Shown: piece by piece, positions 37,017 through 46,967 of the stretch
How the letters are laid out: each line of letters begins with the position of its first letter
Position numbering within the stretch: the first letter of the stretch is position 1
Assembly (NCBI RefSeq): GCF_005930975.1
Contig: NZ_VBSE01000043.1
Span: 1-64,000 of the forward strand
Direction: 5' to 3'
DNA: 64,000 nucleotides
Source: Apilactobacillus kunkeei
GTDB taxonomy: Bacteria > Bacillota > Bacilli > Lactobacillales > Lactobacillaceae
The notes under the pieces: generated by a model
Seen by the model: the letters and a program-made list of their open reading frames with translations, nothing else
The model's database searches: none
Told to the model about the DNA's origin: nothing
Position numbers and translations under genes: made by a program

Positions 37017-37263
37017 TATTCTTACTATCATCAATAATCAGTCTTACGCGCTTATCACCAGAAACACGAGCACTATAAACAATCGTACGAATTGTTTGTG
37101 CTACATGGCCCTTTTTACCGATAATTCTACCGACATCGGCAGGATTGGTAACAAGATGATATTCATAGAAACGATCCGATTCACTATGATCGATAGCAAC
37201 ATCCTCTGGATATTCCACCAGTGGTTTTACGATTTTTTTAATCAGCTCATCAAAATTAGTCAT
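37006..37263 (-). CDS. khpA: KH-domain RNA-binding protein KhpA
   Basis: The 85-residue protein is one KH domain with the RNA-gripping loop GKKG at about residues 49-52. KhpA partners with KhpB/Jag and affects cell division and elongation in lactic bacteria. It follows rpsP by 13 bases, the conserved arrangement. An AAGTGA site near the rpsP end is nine bases before the ATG. Confidence 0.92.
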   Translation of the reverse strand: MTNFDELIKKIVKPLVEYPEDVAIDHSESDRFYEYHLVTNPADVGRIIGKKGHVAQTIRTIVYSARVSGDKRVRLIIDDSKNKNS

Positions 37264-37276
37264 AACTCGATATCAC

Positions 37277-37552
37277 TTATTTCTTAGAGTATTTAGCTTC
37301 ATGATATTTCTTCATGATACCAGCATCAGATAGTAAGTTACGTACAGTATCTGAAGGTTGTGCACCCTTGTTTAACCATTCGAAGATATCTTCTTCTTCT
37401 AGTTTAACAGTACTTGGTTGAGTTAATGGGTTGTAAGTACCAACAGTTTGGATGAAACGACCATCACGAGGGCTACGTGAATCAGCAACTACAACACGGT
37501 AGAAAGGACGCTTCTTTGAACCCATTCTCTTCAAACGAATTTTAACAGACAT
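37277..37552 (-). CDS. rpsP: 30S ribosomal protein S16
   Basis: The 91-residue protein starts [18 protein letters not shown], the universal S16 N-terminus. AGGAGGTG precedes the ATG. In related genomes rpsP follows ffh directly; here a MoxR/VWA cassette lies between them. Confidence 0.97.
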   Translation of the reverse strand: MSVKIRLKRMGSKKRPFYRVVVADSRSPRDGRFIQTVGTYNPLTQPSTVKLEEEDIFEWLNKGAQPSDTVRNLLSDAGIMKKYHEAKYSKK

Positions 37553-37644
37553 TAATAAACACCTCCTGTATTTCTTTTAACGATATTAAATATAACAGTT
37601 ATTTAGATGCTTGTAAAGGTTTTTTTCTTTACACCATGATTTTT

Positions 37645-37932
37645 TTACTGAAAATCAGATAAAAAAGCACTTTTGGCAAGTTGATCCATATATTTTTCGT
37701 TATTAATAACAAAATTATGGACGCTTTGATAGTCATCAAAATCAATTTTGACATTCTCAAATATCTTATGTTTCACTAGCTCCTTTGCTAGATTAACATC
37801 ATTAACTGATATCTTTGCCACAAATGGTGAATCTTCATAAATCTCATCCCAAGAATTAAGCAGTAGTGCCTTTGCTCTTTTAATATTGATATTATTATTA
37901 ATTGCCATTTTTAATATATCCGGTTTTAACAT
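37645..37932 (-). CDS. Unknown 95-residue protein of the MoxR/VWA cassette
   Basis: I do not recognise this protein. It is soluble, acidic to neutral and predicted mostly helical, with no Cys, no membrane segment and no known motif. The start ATG lies only four bases after the stop of the VWA gene, with AGGATG upstream, so it is translated with the MoxR-VWA pair. A role as a small partner or substrate adaptor of that pair is only inferred from position. Confidence 0.55.
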   Translation of the reverse strand: MLKPDILKMAINNNINIKRAKALLLNSWDEIYEDSPFVAKISVNDVNLAKELVKHKIFENVKIDFDDYQSVHNFVINNEKYMDQLAKSAFLSDFQ

Positions 37933-37936
37933 TTTA

Positions 37937-39166
37937 TCACATCCTAATTTGGTCTAAATATAAGACGTTGGCTTTTTGATTACGTACTGATAACTCGTCT
38001 TTGTAATCCAATAATACCCAGATTATCTTCAAGTTTTGTTGGCTCAAATATTGTTCACCCTTACCATCAGTGAAGACGATGCATCCCTGCCTAGATAATT
38101 TATGCTCATTAATATAGTCAACAATTCTTTGATACTTGGTACCACCTTGTAATAAACGTTTATTTGCTAAAAGATTATTGTTAATCGCATGAACTTCCAC
38201 ATCAAATGTATAGCAATTAACCTCGATATTTGGAATCGATTGAATTGCTTCAACGACACTAACCATATTTGCGTACTGATCATCATTAATTGAACCCGAA
38301 CTATCAATAAAAACATTCACATACTCACTTTTCCTTATGATTCTTCCTGCGATATCCATACGATATGGCTGTCTTCGATTAAAACGGTTATAAGTCTTCT
38401 TTCGTCTATTACGCTTATTTCCAGTAATCATTCTTACGATTTGCTGCAAATTTATTCTATGCATTACAACGGACTTAATCTGCTTATCAACTGACATTGA
38501 AAGTTCACCACGATATTGACTATGAGCATCCCTTAGTAGTCTGTCGATTGATTTTTTTCTTTGTTCATAATCTTGATTACTAATATTGCCTTCATCATCA
38601 AAGTATCGATGATCATCAACAATTCGTAAATTATCATTATCTAATTTACCAACACCATCTTGTCGATCCTGACTAAACAAATCATAAAGCTGCTTAGCGT
38701 ATTGACTTGAATCCAAATTTGGTTTCATATTGAGATTGTATTGATAATTAATTTTGTCTAATGTCCATCCCTTAGAATAAACATCTGAAACGTATTGGTT
38801 AACGGCCACATCAGCGGCGACGTCGTTCAATTGGCTGTGCTTAAGATATCTGAGGGGATGCAGCCACACTATATGCATAACTAGATGCTCTAGTATAGCA
38901 ATCAGGTCATTAGGACCTTCAACATCGTCTTTTAAATGACTGGGATTATATACCAATTCCAATTGATTATTTGACCACTTCAATGCTAGAAATGTATCAA
39001 TAGTATTATCTGCATCTCTGTTTAAATGGAGTAAAATTTCACCATAAAAGCTCTTATTACGAATTAAGTATAAAATCCCTTGGGCAATTATTCCATCCAT
39101 CTCAATTAAATTATTTTGCTTTGAATCCTTATGAATTAGGTCGTAAATATCACTATTAAGTGTCAT
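37937..39166 (-). CDS. VWA-domain protein with DUF2201-like N-terminal metallopeptidase fold
   Basis: The 409-residue protein has an N-terminal DUF2201-type region and a C-terminal von Willebrand A domain (about 285-409). The VWA metal site is intact: DSSGS, the Thr of GGTKYQ and FTDG. The N-terminal zinc motif, usually HExxH, reads HLVMH, keeping both His, the later His in LHPLR and the Asp in VAADVAVN but not the catalytic Glu. Between the two lies an Arg-rich linker. ATG 39166 is preferred to GTG 39175 because AGGTGA, which includes the upstream gene's stop, is five bases before it. Its partner is the MoxR ATPase upstream. Confidence 0.75.
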   Translation of the reverse strand: MTLNSDIYDLIHKDSKQNNLIEMDGIIAQGILYLIRNKSFYGEILLHLNRDADNTIDTFLALKWSNNQLELVYNPSHLKDDVEGPNDLIAILEHLVMHIVWLHPLRYLKHSQLNDVAADVAVNQYVSDVYSKGWTLDKINYQYNLNMKPNLDSSQYAKQLYDLFSQDRQDGVGKLDNDNLRIVDDHRYFDDEGNISNQDYEQRKKSIDRLLRDAHSQYRGELSMSVDKQIKSVVMHRINLQQIVRMITGNKRNRRKKTYNRFNRRQPYRMDIAGRIIRKSEYVNVFIDSSGSINDDQYANMVSVVEAIQSIPNIEVNCYTFDVEVHAINNNLLANKRLLQGGTKYQRIVDYINEHKLSRQGCIVFTDGKGEQYLSQQNLKIIWVLLDYKDELSVRNQKANVLYLDQIRM

Positions 39167-39171
39167 ATTAA

Positions 39172-40272
39172 TCACCTGTATGCATTAAAACTAATCTGGG
39201 TTAACTCATCATATAACTGTTTAGCAGCTAAACTCGTTTCTGACTTGTTGTATATGTCGTCGATTAATCCAGTGTCGTTAATCAATATTCGAGCAATCGC
39301 GTATTGACCGTCTGAACTTAGTAAATCAATAAATGTTTTGAAACGGTAACAAATGTCATCGCTTAATGTTGATACTGATTTTACGTATTCACTAACTAAT
39401 GATTGTTTAGCAACCTCATCTTTAGATGCAAGTTTATCAACGACATCTTGTAAATTATCGTTTAAATTAATCTTATCGTCGCCTGATTTATGCATAAATT
39501 TAATAAATGATTCTGCAATAGAAGGTCCCACGTTTCCTGAAATAACCTCTTTTAAAATATCTTCATCATAGTCGTCATTGTATTGATTAACGATATTTGA
39601 AACGCGTTGCCAAGATCTAGGAGTTGGTTTTATTTCATCGTTACCTTGGTCTAAAAGTAAGTTATTTTCGTTAATAAAATTAATGACTTGTTGATTAATC
39701 TGATTATCTTTGGCCCAATCTAGCCAATCATTTACGTCTGTTCGCATGTTAACGCGTACAGTTCTATCAGTAATGGCATCGTCACTAGCATAAACATCAT
39801 AATTAGCATTCATGTCATCTGGATTTTCAGCAATAATGATGTGGACTTGCTTTGGTAACACCACCGAATTAATGCGGCGTTGTAATACTAAATTCATTAG
39901 CTCACTTTGTACATCAGAAGTTCCACGATTAAATTCATCTAAGAACCAATAGATTGGTTTATCTGGATTAGCCTCAGCATATTTAATAATTTCAATAATC
40001 GTGTGAGAGTAACCGAATTTAACATCTGCTAGTGTTCCATACTTGTCAGTCTCAATAAATGACTTATTAGTAAGTGGTGGCACTGGGATAGCCAAATCCC
40101 CTTTCTCAGATAAACTCACGACTGTGGTAAATAATTTAGCACAATTTTGTTCAGCTAATCGATTTACTAATGCCGACTTACCGATTCCAGCAAGACCAAC
40201 AATATTGGCGACTGCACCACTTTTTTCAATTAAATCTACTGCTTGCATTGTCTTAATAAAACCTAAAGCCAT
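39172..40272 (-). CDS. MoxR-type AAA+ ATPase
   Basis: The 366-residue ATPase has Walker A GLAGIGKS (about 26-33), Walker B FLDEFNRG (about 109-116), a sensor 1 region AENPDD and an arginine-finger region DAITDRTVRV. MoxR proteins pair with VWA proteins to remodel or insert metals and cofactors into targets, as in magnesium chelatase. Here the stop is six bases before the VWA start. AGGAGGG before its ATG sits directly after the ffh terminator's T-run. Confidence 0.85.
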   Translation of the reverse strand: MALGFIKTMQAVDLIEKSGAVANIVGLAGIGKSALVNRLAEQNCAKLFTTVVSLSEKGDLAIPVPPLTNKSFIETDKYGTLADVKFGYSHTIIEIIKYAEANPDKPIYWFLDEFNRGTSDVQSELMNLVLQRRINSVVLPKQVHIIIAENPDDMNANYDVYASDDAITDRTVRVNMRTDVNDWLDWAKDNQINQQVINFINENNLLLDQGNDEIKPTPRSWQRVSNIVNQYNDDYDEDILKEVISGNVGPSIAESFIKFMHKSGDDKINLNDNLQDVVDKLASKDEVAKQSLVSEYVKSVSTLSDDICYRFKTFIDLLSSDGQYAIARILINDTGLIDDIYNKSETSLAAKQLYDELTQISFNAYR

Positions 40273-40283
40273 TCAAATCCCTC

Positions 40284-40323
40284 CTAAAAAAGACACAACT
40301 ACCCAGGGTAATTATGTCTTTTC
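40284..40323 (-). terminator. Intrinsic terminator after ffh
   Basis: On the minus strand AAAAGACATAATTACC-CTGG-GTAGTTGTGTCTTTTTT. It lies between ffh and the MoxR gene, whose ribosome site begins as the T-run ends, so the cassette is partly insulated from the ffh operon or relies on read-through. Confidence 0.8.
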
Positions 40324-40325
40324 CA

Positions 40326-41804
40326 TTACTTACGCTTCTTGTTACGTTTGCGCTTGTTTTTATTCATTTTCTTACTAATTTTTCTACTCATGCGTTTCAT
40401 TGCCATTTGTGAAATCTTTCCACCTAGGCCGCCACCCATTCCTGGCATTGAAGGCATACCATCCATACCCATGTTACCCATCATTTGTTCCATACCAGAC
40501 ATGTTACCATTAGACATCTTATTCATCATGTCCTTCATTTGATTAAATTGCTTAATCATACGGTTAACTTCTTGAATTGGACGTCCACACCCACGTGAAA
40601 TACGACGTCTTCTTGATGGATTTAATAAATCAGGGTTATTACGTTCTTCATAGGTCATAGAATATATTATTGCCTTGATGTGTTCTAAATCCTTAGGATC
40701 CATATTAACATTCTTCAAGGCAGGATTATTAGCCATACCCGGAATCATCTTCATAATTTCATCCAAAGGACCCATCTTTTGAATTTGTTCTAGCTGATCT
40801 AAGAAGTCTTCAAACCCAAAAGTGTTGTTTTGCATCTTTTCAGCTAATTCTTTGGCTTGTTTTTCATCATAATCGTTTTGAGTCTTTTCGATTAATGATA
40901 GAATATCACCCATTCCAAGGATACGAGAAGCCATACGGTCTGGATGGAAAACATCAAGTGCTTCCATCTTTTCACCTTGTCCCACAAACTTAATTGGTTT
41001 TTGGGTTACTTCACGAATTGAAAGGGCAGCCCCACCACGGGTGTCACCATCTAACTTAGTTAAAACAACACCAGTAATATCTAATGCATCGTTAAAACCT
41101 TCTGCGGTATTAACGGCATTTTGACCAGTCATTGCGTCAACAACCAATAGAATTTCGTCGGGATGAGTCAATTCCTTAATGTTCTTTAATTCGTCCATTA
41201 AGTCTTCATCAATTTGTAAACGACCAGCAGTATCAATTAATACGTAGTCATTATGGTCTTGCTTAGCCTTATCCATCCCATTTCTAACAATTTCAACTGG
41301 ATCAACGTCAGTTCCTTGTTGGAAAACAGGAACATCGATTTGTTTACCAACTGTTTCCAATTGGTCGATGGCAGCTGGACGGTAAACGTCGGCTGCAATT
41401 AGTAATGGACGTGCATTTTCTTCTTTTTTAAGTTTTAAAGCTAATTTACCAACAGTGGTAGTTTTACCTGCCCCTTGTAAACCAGCCATCATGATTACAG
41501 TTGGAATCTTTTCAGATTTGTTCAATGGTACTGCTTCTTCACCCATTGTTTTTGTTAATTCTTCATTAACAATCTTTACAATTTGTTGAGCCGGGTTCAA
41601 TCCTTCCAAGACTTCCGCTCCACGAGAACGTTCTTGAACACGCTTAACAAAATTTCTTACAACTGTGAAGTTAACATCGGCTTCAAGTAAAGCAAGTCTA
41701 ATTTCACGCATAGTTTCTCTTAAGTCAGCTTCAGAAACTTTACCTTTACCACGTAAATTACGCATTGCTTTTTGAAGACGTTCTGTTAATCCTTCAAATG
41801 CCAT
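40326..41804 (-). CDS. ffh: Signal recognition particle protein Ffh
   Basis: The 492-residue SRP54 GTPase targets nascent membrane proteins. It has the N domain, a G domain with GLQGAGKTTTVGKL and DTAGRL, and a Met- and Gly-rich M domain (about 300 to the end) that binds signal sequences and 4.5S RNA, ending in a strongly basic tail. AAGTGGTGA precedes the ATG. It follows ylxM, its usual partner. Confidence 0.97.
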   Translation of the reverse strand: MAFEGLTERLQKAMRNLRGKGKVSEADLRETMREIRLALLEADVNFTVVRNFVKRVQERSRGAEVLEGLNPAQQIVKIVNEELTKTMGEEAVPLNKSEKIPTVIMMAGLQGAGKTTTVGKLALKLKKEENARPLLIAADVYRPAAIDQLETVGKQIDVPVFQQGTDVDPVEIVRNGMDKAKQDHNDYVLIDTAGRLQIDEDLMDELKNIKELTHPDEILLVVDAMTGQNAVNTAEGFNDALDITGVVLTKLDGDTRGGAALSIREVTQKPIKFVGQGEKMEALDVFHPDRMASRILGMGDILSLIEKTQNDYDEKQAKELAEKMQNNTFGFEDFLDQLEQIQKMGPLDEIMKMIPGMANNPALKNVNMDPKDLEHIKAIIYSMTYEERNNPDLLNPSRRRRISRGCGRPIQEVNRMIKQFNQMKDMMNKMSNGNMSGMEQMMGNMGMDGMPSMPGMGGGLGGKISQMAMKRMSRKISKKMNKNKRKRNKKRK

Positions 41805-41818
41805 TTATTTCACCACTT

Positions 41819-42160
41819 TCATTTTTCTTCAGTTATTTCTAAATCGTCAACTAATTGATTTAGTTGATCATCATTTGGATAGTTATCCTTAACGTAATTT
41901 CTAATTGCATCAGTTTGTTTATTTCTTTTCACAAAATCTGCATATAAGTGAAGTTGTTCTTCATATTTTTCCAGAATTACTTCTGTTCTTCTTATGTTAT
42001 CATACACAGCCTGTCTACTGACATTAAACTCTTCAGAAATTTCTCCCAATGAGTAATCATCAGCATAATAAAGTTGAATATAACTATCTTGCTTATTTGT
42101 TAATAATGGACGATAAAATTCAAATAAAGAGTTAATTCGATAATTTTTTTCCATTTCCAA
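41819..42160 (-). CDS. ylxM: YlxM-like DNA-binding/SRP-associated protein (UPF0122)
   Basis: The 113-residue helix-turn-helix protein has the family N-terminus [17 protein letters not shown] and the sigma-like [20 protein letters not shown]. YlxM stimulates SRP GTPase function in streptococci. The start is probably TTG 42160, ten bases after AAAGGA; ATG 42154 is 16 bases away from it. It lies between ftsY and ffh. Confidence 0.9.
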   Translation of the reverse strand: MEMEKNYRINSLFEFYRPLLTNKQDSYIQLYYADDYSLGEISEEFNVSRQAVYDNIRRTEVILEKYEEQLHLYADFVKRNKQTDAIRNYVKDNYPNDDQLNQLVDDLEITEEK

Positions 42161-42185
42161 TTAAATCAAGTCCTTTCAGCTCAGA

Positions 42186-43391
42186 CTATTTAATTAGACC
42201 CTTAAATAATCCATATACAAAGTCATTTGCATTAAATTCTCTTAAATCTTCTACCTTTTCACCTAAACCAACGTACTTAACTGGAACGTGAAGTTCGTTC
42301 CTAATTGCTAAAACAATTCCACCCTTAGCAGTACCGTCTAGCTTAGTTAGTACGATTCCGGATACATCAGTTGTTTCCTTAAATAGCTTAGCTTGGTTTA
42401 AGGCATTTTGCCCAGTGGTTGAATCTAGAACTAATAACACTTCATGAGGAGCGTCTGGAATTTCTCTAGTTAATACTTTCTTCATCTTAGCAAGTTCGTT
42501 CATCAAGTTAACCTTGTTTTGTAATCTACCAGCAGTATCTACGAACAAAATATCATAGTTTTCATCTTTAGCCTTATGAACTGCTTCATAAACAACTGCA
42601 GATGGATCACTTTGTTCAGGCTTTTTGACGATATCAACACCATCACGTTTTGCCCATTCATCTAATTGTTGAATAGCACCAGCTCTAAATGTATCTGCGG
42701 CAGCTAATAATACTTTCTTACCCTGTTTCTTGTACATATTAGCCATCTTACCGATGGTAGTAGTCTTACCAACACCATTAACTCCCACAAATAAAATAAC
42801 GGTTGGACCTTGAGCAGCAAAATGAATTTCAGTGTTTTCATTATTACCATTTTGATCATAGATATCAATCATCTTTTGAATAATAACGTTTTGAACATCG
42901 TCTTTACTCTTGGCATTTTGTAACTTTACTTCATCCCTTAATTGGTCAGTTAAATTAACGGCCATATCAAAACCAACGTCTGATTCAATTAGAGTATCTT
43001 CTAAGTCTTCGAAGAAATCTTCATCAACACTTCTAAAGTTAGCAAATAAACGATTTAGTCGTTCACCAAATGTACTTCTAGATTTTTCTAGTCCTTCAGT
43101 AAACTTAGTTTGGTCATCTTCAACTGTCTTTTCAGAAGAAGGTTGTTCTTCAACTTTTTCTTCATCAGCATTGTCATCAACGTCTGAATTTTTTGAATCT
43201 TCTTGGTCAGATTGTTGCTGTTGTTCTCCATTAGTTACAGTTTCATGTTCACTAACTTTGTCAACGCTATCATCTGTTTTTGGTTCATCGTCAACAGCGG
43301 CATCAGTTTCATCGTTTTTTACTTCTTCAACTTTACTATTGTTGTTTTCTTCTTCGTTATTACGCTTTTTAAAAATATCAAATAATCCCAT
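42186..43391 (-). CDS. ftsY: Signal recognition particle receptor FtsY
   Basis: The 401-residue GTPase has an acidic, low-complexity N-terminal A region (about 10-90, rich in Asp, Glu, Ser and Gln), then the NG domain with GVNGVGKTTTIGKM, DTAGRLQNK and TKLDGTAKGG. It docks SRP-ribosome complexes at the membrane. The smc stop is three bases upstream, and its ribosome site GGAGGA is inside the smc end. Confidence 0.96.
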   Translation of the reverse strand: MGLFDIFKKRNNEEENNNSKVEEVKNDETDAAVDDEPKTDDSVDKVSEHETVTNGEQQQQSDQEDSKNSDVDDNADEEKVEEQPSSEKTVEDDQTKFTEGLEKSRSTFGERLNRLFANFRSVDEDFFEDLEDTLIESDVGFDMAVNLTDQLRDEVKLQNAKSKDDVQNVIIQKMIDIYDQNGNNENTEIHFAAQGPTVILFVGVNGVGKTTTIGKMANMYKKQGKKVLLAAADTFRAGAIQQLDEWAKRDGVDIVKKPEQSDPSAVVYEAVHKAKDENYDILFVDTAGRLQNKVNLMNELAKMKKVLTREIPDAPHEVLLVLDSTTGQNALNQAKLFKETTDVSGIVLTKLDGTAKGGIVLAIRNELHVPVKYVGLGEKVEDLREFNANDFVYGLFKGLIK

Positions 43392-43394
43392 AGT

Positions 43395-46300
43395 TTATTC
43401 CTCCGCGGCATTAAATTTATTTAGGTTAGCTGTAACCACTTTAGAAACTCCGGAATTTTGCATTGTAACTCCATACAACGTATCAGCATAAACCATCGTT
43501 TCTTTTCTATGTGTGATAACGATAAATTGAGTTCCATCGTCTAATTTAGTCATGTATCGAGCGTATCTATCGACGTTTTCTGCATCCAAGGCGGATTCAG
43601 CTTCATCTAAGATACTGAAAGGTACTGGTTTAACTTTTAAAACGGCGAAAAGTAATGCAATGGCAGTTAATGCTTTTTCTCCTCCTGATAATAGAGACAT
43701 GTGACGATACTTCTTACCAGGTGGTTGTGCCATAATTTCAATTCCAGTAGTTAACAAATCATTTGGATCCGTGAGTAATAACTTTGCTTTTCCACCACCA
43801 AAAATTTCGTTATAAACTTTCGAAAATTGGGTAGCGATTGCATCGAAAGTATCTTTAAATTTCTTTTCAACTGTAACATCAATCTTATTCATGGTATCAG
43901 TTAGTTGTTGGCTAGAATTCTTCAAATCATCTGATTGTTGTACTAGGAATTCGTATCGTTTTGATACCTCTTTGTACTCATCAATTGCAGATACATTAAC
44001 AACACCTAGATGGTCGATTGAACGACGCAAATCTTCGATATGAGCCTTAATATTATCGATGGTATCGTTGACAACAATATCATCAATTTCATTTAGGTTA
44101 ACCTCATACTTACCAATTAGTTGTTGTTTTAGACTAGCAAGTTGCTTTTCCAATTGATCAAACTTGTTAGTTTGTTTATTTAGATAATTTTGTTGATTAA
44201 CAGAGTCCATTGTTTGCTTATCAATTTGGTCTTCAACTTGTTTGATTTCAGCTTGATGCTCATCAATGGATTCTTTGCATTCTTGTAGATTACTTTGAAT
44301 AACCTGGATTTGTTGGTTAACTAACTTAATTTCATCATCTTGGTTTACGGAAAGCATATTATTACTAATTGCTTCGTTTAACCCATCAATGTTTTCTTTT
44401 TCGTCATCAATATCAGCATCTAATCGGTCAAAATCTTCAATTAGATTTGCCTTTTGGTCACGCAAATTGGATAGTTTTTCCTTCAATACAATCAACTTTT
44501 CACGCGTTGATTGTACCTTTGAAGAGTTATTATCCTTCATTGACTCAAAAGTTGCAATCTTTTCTTGAATATCTTTTGATTTGGTCTGATTATTTACTAA
44601 ATCAATATTCAATTGTTCCTTTAGCTTCTTGTTTTGACGTTGCTTTTCATCAATATCATCGTCAAACAATCCACCATTAGACATTCTGATTGCCTTTAGT
44701 TCACGTTGCTTTCTAACTAAAGATTCCTTAGCAAAGGTCAATTTATTATTAATTGAGTCTAGTTGACCATCGTATTGACGCTTGTTGTCATAGAAAGAAT
44801 CTGATTTAGCATTTAACTCTTTTAGTTGATCTTGTAATTCTACCAAATTAGTTTCAGTTTGCTTGGCGACCTCTTGGCTATCCTTAAATTGCTTTTCTAA
44901 TTCTTCTAACTTATTCTTTTGGGTCAATACACCATCATATTGACGTTTGTTAGAACCACCAGTGATTGAACCACCAGCATTAACGATTTCACCGCTTAGG
45001 GTCACAATTCGGTTAGAATGTCTAATCTTGTTACTAATATCGGTAGCAGTATGTAAATCTTTAACGATTAAAACATTACCTAGCAAATGACTAGTAACTG
45101 ATTTAAGTTTCTCATTAATTTGAACCAATTCGTTGGCTAAACCAATGAATCCATCGCTATTTTGACAAGTACTTAAAACGTTATTGTTGACGCTGCGTTG
45201 TGAAATTTCATTAACGGGCAAGAAAGTTGCTCTTCCTAAACGATTATCATTTAAAAACTTAACCGCTTGTCTAGCAGAATCATTGTTAGTGACCACAATT
45301 TGTTGTAATTGATTGCCTAAAGCAGTTTCAATTGCTGTGGTATATTCAGCAGGTACTTTGATAAAGTCGGAAACCGAACCCAATACCCCATTAAGGCGAT
45401 CTTTATTGTTTAACACACTTTGGGCACCACGATAAAAGTTACTGTGGTCATTTTGTAAATTATTCAAACTGTTATATTTAATTTTTAGGTTTTGCGTATC
45501 TTCTAATTGCTTGTACCAAGTTGCTTGTTGATCATCTACTTGTTTCTTTAGACCATTCACTTGAGCTTGATAGTCGTTAAAGTCTCTTTGCACCTTTTGA
45601 ACTTCTTCGCTCTTCTTGTTATATGCTTGATTTAACTTTTCAACTGATTGTTCCAATTGATTGATTTCTTCATTTACTCCAGAAATCTTTTGACGATTGG
45701 AATCGTTTTGAACATCAGCTTGCTTTTGGGTCTTTTCTAAGTAAGTAGATTCATTGTTAACATTAGCAATCTTTTGCATAATTGCTAGATATTCACCACG
45801 AGCATCTTCATACTCTGCCTTTTTATCAGCAATCATTTTGTCAATCTTATCTTCATCGATTTCTTCAAGATATTGTTTATGATTATCTATTTCTTGATTT
45901 AAATGGTCGATTTCAGAGTTGATTTCTTTTTCTTTTGTTTGTAAATCAGAAACTTGTGAATTTAACTTTTCTAAGTTGGCCTTATGTTCCTTCAAACTAG
46001 TCTTTTTAAATTCAATTTCTTGTTTTGAAAGATTTTGTTGACCAGATAATTGTTCAATCTTCTTAGAGTAGTTCAAAAGATTATCTTGTTGTTCTTCCTT
46101 TTTGGTTAGAAGCATCTCTAATTGTTCATTCAATGACTTCTTTTGACTGGTAAGCTCATTTAAGTGTTTGTTAATGTCTTCAACATTTTGCTTTTCTTCA
46201 ACAATAATTGCCTTGGTATTATTCCATTCAGCACCAACTTGATTTAATTCAAGAGCAATTCTTGAAACATCATACTTTTTGAATTCTTTTTTCAAATCCA

Positions 46301-46946
46301 AATACTTAATTGCGGTTTCACTTTGCTCTTTTAATTGGTCATTTCGATCTTTAAGTTCAAAAATAATGTCTTCGACTCTATCAAGGTTTTCATGAGTTTG
46401 TTGAAGCTTTAAGTTGGCATCATGTTTTTGTTGTTTGTACTTATAAACACCGGCTGCTGTTTCAATAATAGAACGACGATCTTCAGGCTTACTGTTAAAA
46501 ATATCTTCAACACTACCTTGAGAAATGATTGAAAATGAACCAATTCCCATCCCTGTGTCCATAAATAAGTTATTGATATCCTTCAATCGACATTCAGAAT
46601 TATTAATCAGGTATTGGCTTTCTCCACTACGATACAAACGTCTTGTAATGATAATTTCTGAATACGAACTATTAATGTACTGGTCAGTATTGTCCAAGGT
46701 TAACTTAACTTCAGCACGATTGACCGGTTTGTGGGTACTAGAACCAGAAAAAATAACGTCGGACATCTTTGAACCACGTAAAGTCTTAGAAGATTGTTCC
46801 CCGAGTACCCATCTGATAGCTTCTATAACGTTACTTTTACCACTACCATTAGGACCAACAATCGCAGTTAAACCATCTGTAAAGTTAATGGTTGTTTTGT
46901 TTGCAAAGGATTTAAATCCAGCAATCTCTAATGATTTTAACTTCAA
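43395..46946 (-). CDS. smc: Chromosome partition protein SMC
   Basis: The 1183-residue condensin ATPase has Walker A GPNGSGKSNV (about 32-41), two long coiled coils, a hinge near 510-660 (GVLGSVSDFIKVPAEY region and GGSITGGS), the ABC signature LSGGEKALTAIALLF, and Walker B with LDEAESALD. It organises and segregates the chromosome. The start is TTG 46946, seven to eight bases after GGGGA; no ATG fits and the family N-terminus begins here. It is preceded by rnc. Confidence 0.97.
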   Translation of the reverse strand: MKLKSLEIAGFKSFANKTTINFTDGLTAIVGPNGSGKSNVIEAIRWVLGEQSSKTLRGSKMSDVIFSGSSTHKPVNRAEVKLTLDNTDQYINSSYSEIIITRRLYRSGESQYLINNSECRLKDINNLFMDTGMGIGSFSIISQGSVEDIFNSKPEDRRSIIETAAGVYKYKQQKHDANLKLQQTHENLDRVEDIIFELKDRNDQLKEQSETAIKYLDLKKEFKKYDVSRIALELNQVGAEWNNTKAIIVEEKQNVEDINKHLNELTSQKKSLNEQLEMLLTKKEEQQDNLLNYSKKIEQLSGQQNLSKQEIEFKKTSLKEHKANLEKLNSQVSDLQTKEKEINSEIDHLNQEIDNHKQYLEEIDEDKIDKMIADKKAEYEDARGEYLAIMQKIANVNNESTYLEKTQKQADVQNDSNRQKISGVNEEINQLEQSVEKLNQAYNKKSEEVQKVQRDFNDYQAQVNGLKKQVDDQQATWYKQLEDTQNLKIKYNSLNNLQNDHSNFYRGAQSVLNNKDRLNGVLGSVSDFIKVPAEYTTAIETALGNQLQQIVVTNNDSARQAVKFLNDNRLGRATFLPVNEISQRSVNNNVLSTCQNSDGFIGLANELVQINEKLKSVTSHLLGNVLIVKDLHTATDISNKIRHSNRIVTLSGEIVNAGGSITGGSNKRQYDGVLTQKNKLEELEKQFKDSQEVAKQTETNLVELQDQLKELNAKSDSFYDNKRQYDGQLDSINNKLTFAKESLVRKQRELKAIRMSNGGLFDDDIDEKQRQNKKLKEQLNIDLVNNQTKSKDIQEKIATFESMKDNNSSKVQSTREKLIVLKEKLSNLRDQKANLIEDFDRLDADIDDEKENIDGLNEAISNNMLSVNQDDEIKLVNQQIQVIQSNLQECKESIDEHQAEIKQVEDQIDKQTMDSVNQQNYLNKQTNKFDQLEKQLASLKQQLIGKYEVNLNEIDDIVVNDTIDNIKAHIEDLRRSIDHLGVVNVSAIDEYKEVSKRYEFLVQQSDDLKNSSQQLTDTMNKIDVTVEKKFKDTFDAIATQFSKVYNEIFGGGKAKLLLTDPNDLLTTGIEIMAQPPGKKYRHMSLLSGGEKALTAIALLFAVLKVKPVPFSILDEAESALDAENVDRYARYMTKLDDGTQFIVITHRKETMVYADTLYGVTMQNSGVSKVVTANLNKFNAAEE

Positions 46947-46967
46947 AGTGATTTCCCCATCCTGTTT

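Noticed and set aside
42910-43491. Plus-strand open frame of 193 codons rich in Ser
   Set aside because: It is the antisense of the acidic low-complexity FtsY N-terminus, whose codons read as Ser/Phe/Leu on the other strand.
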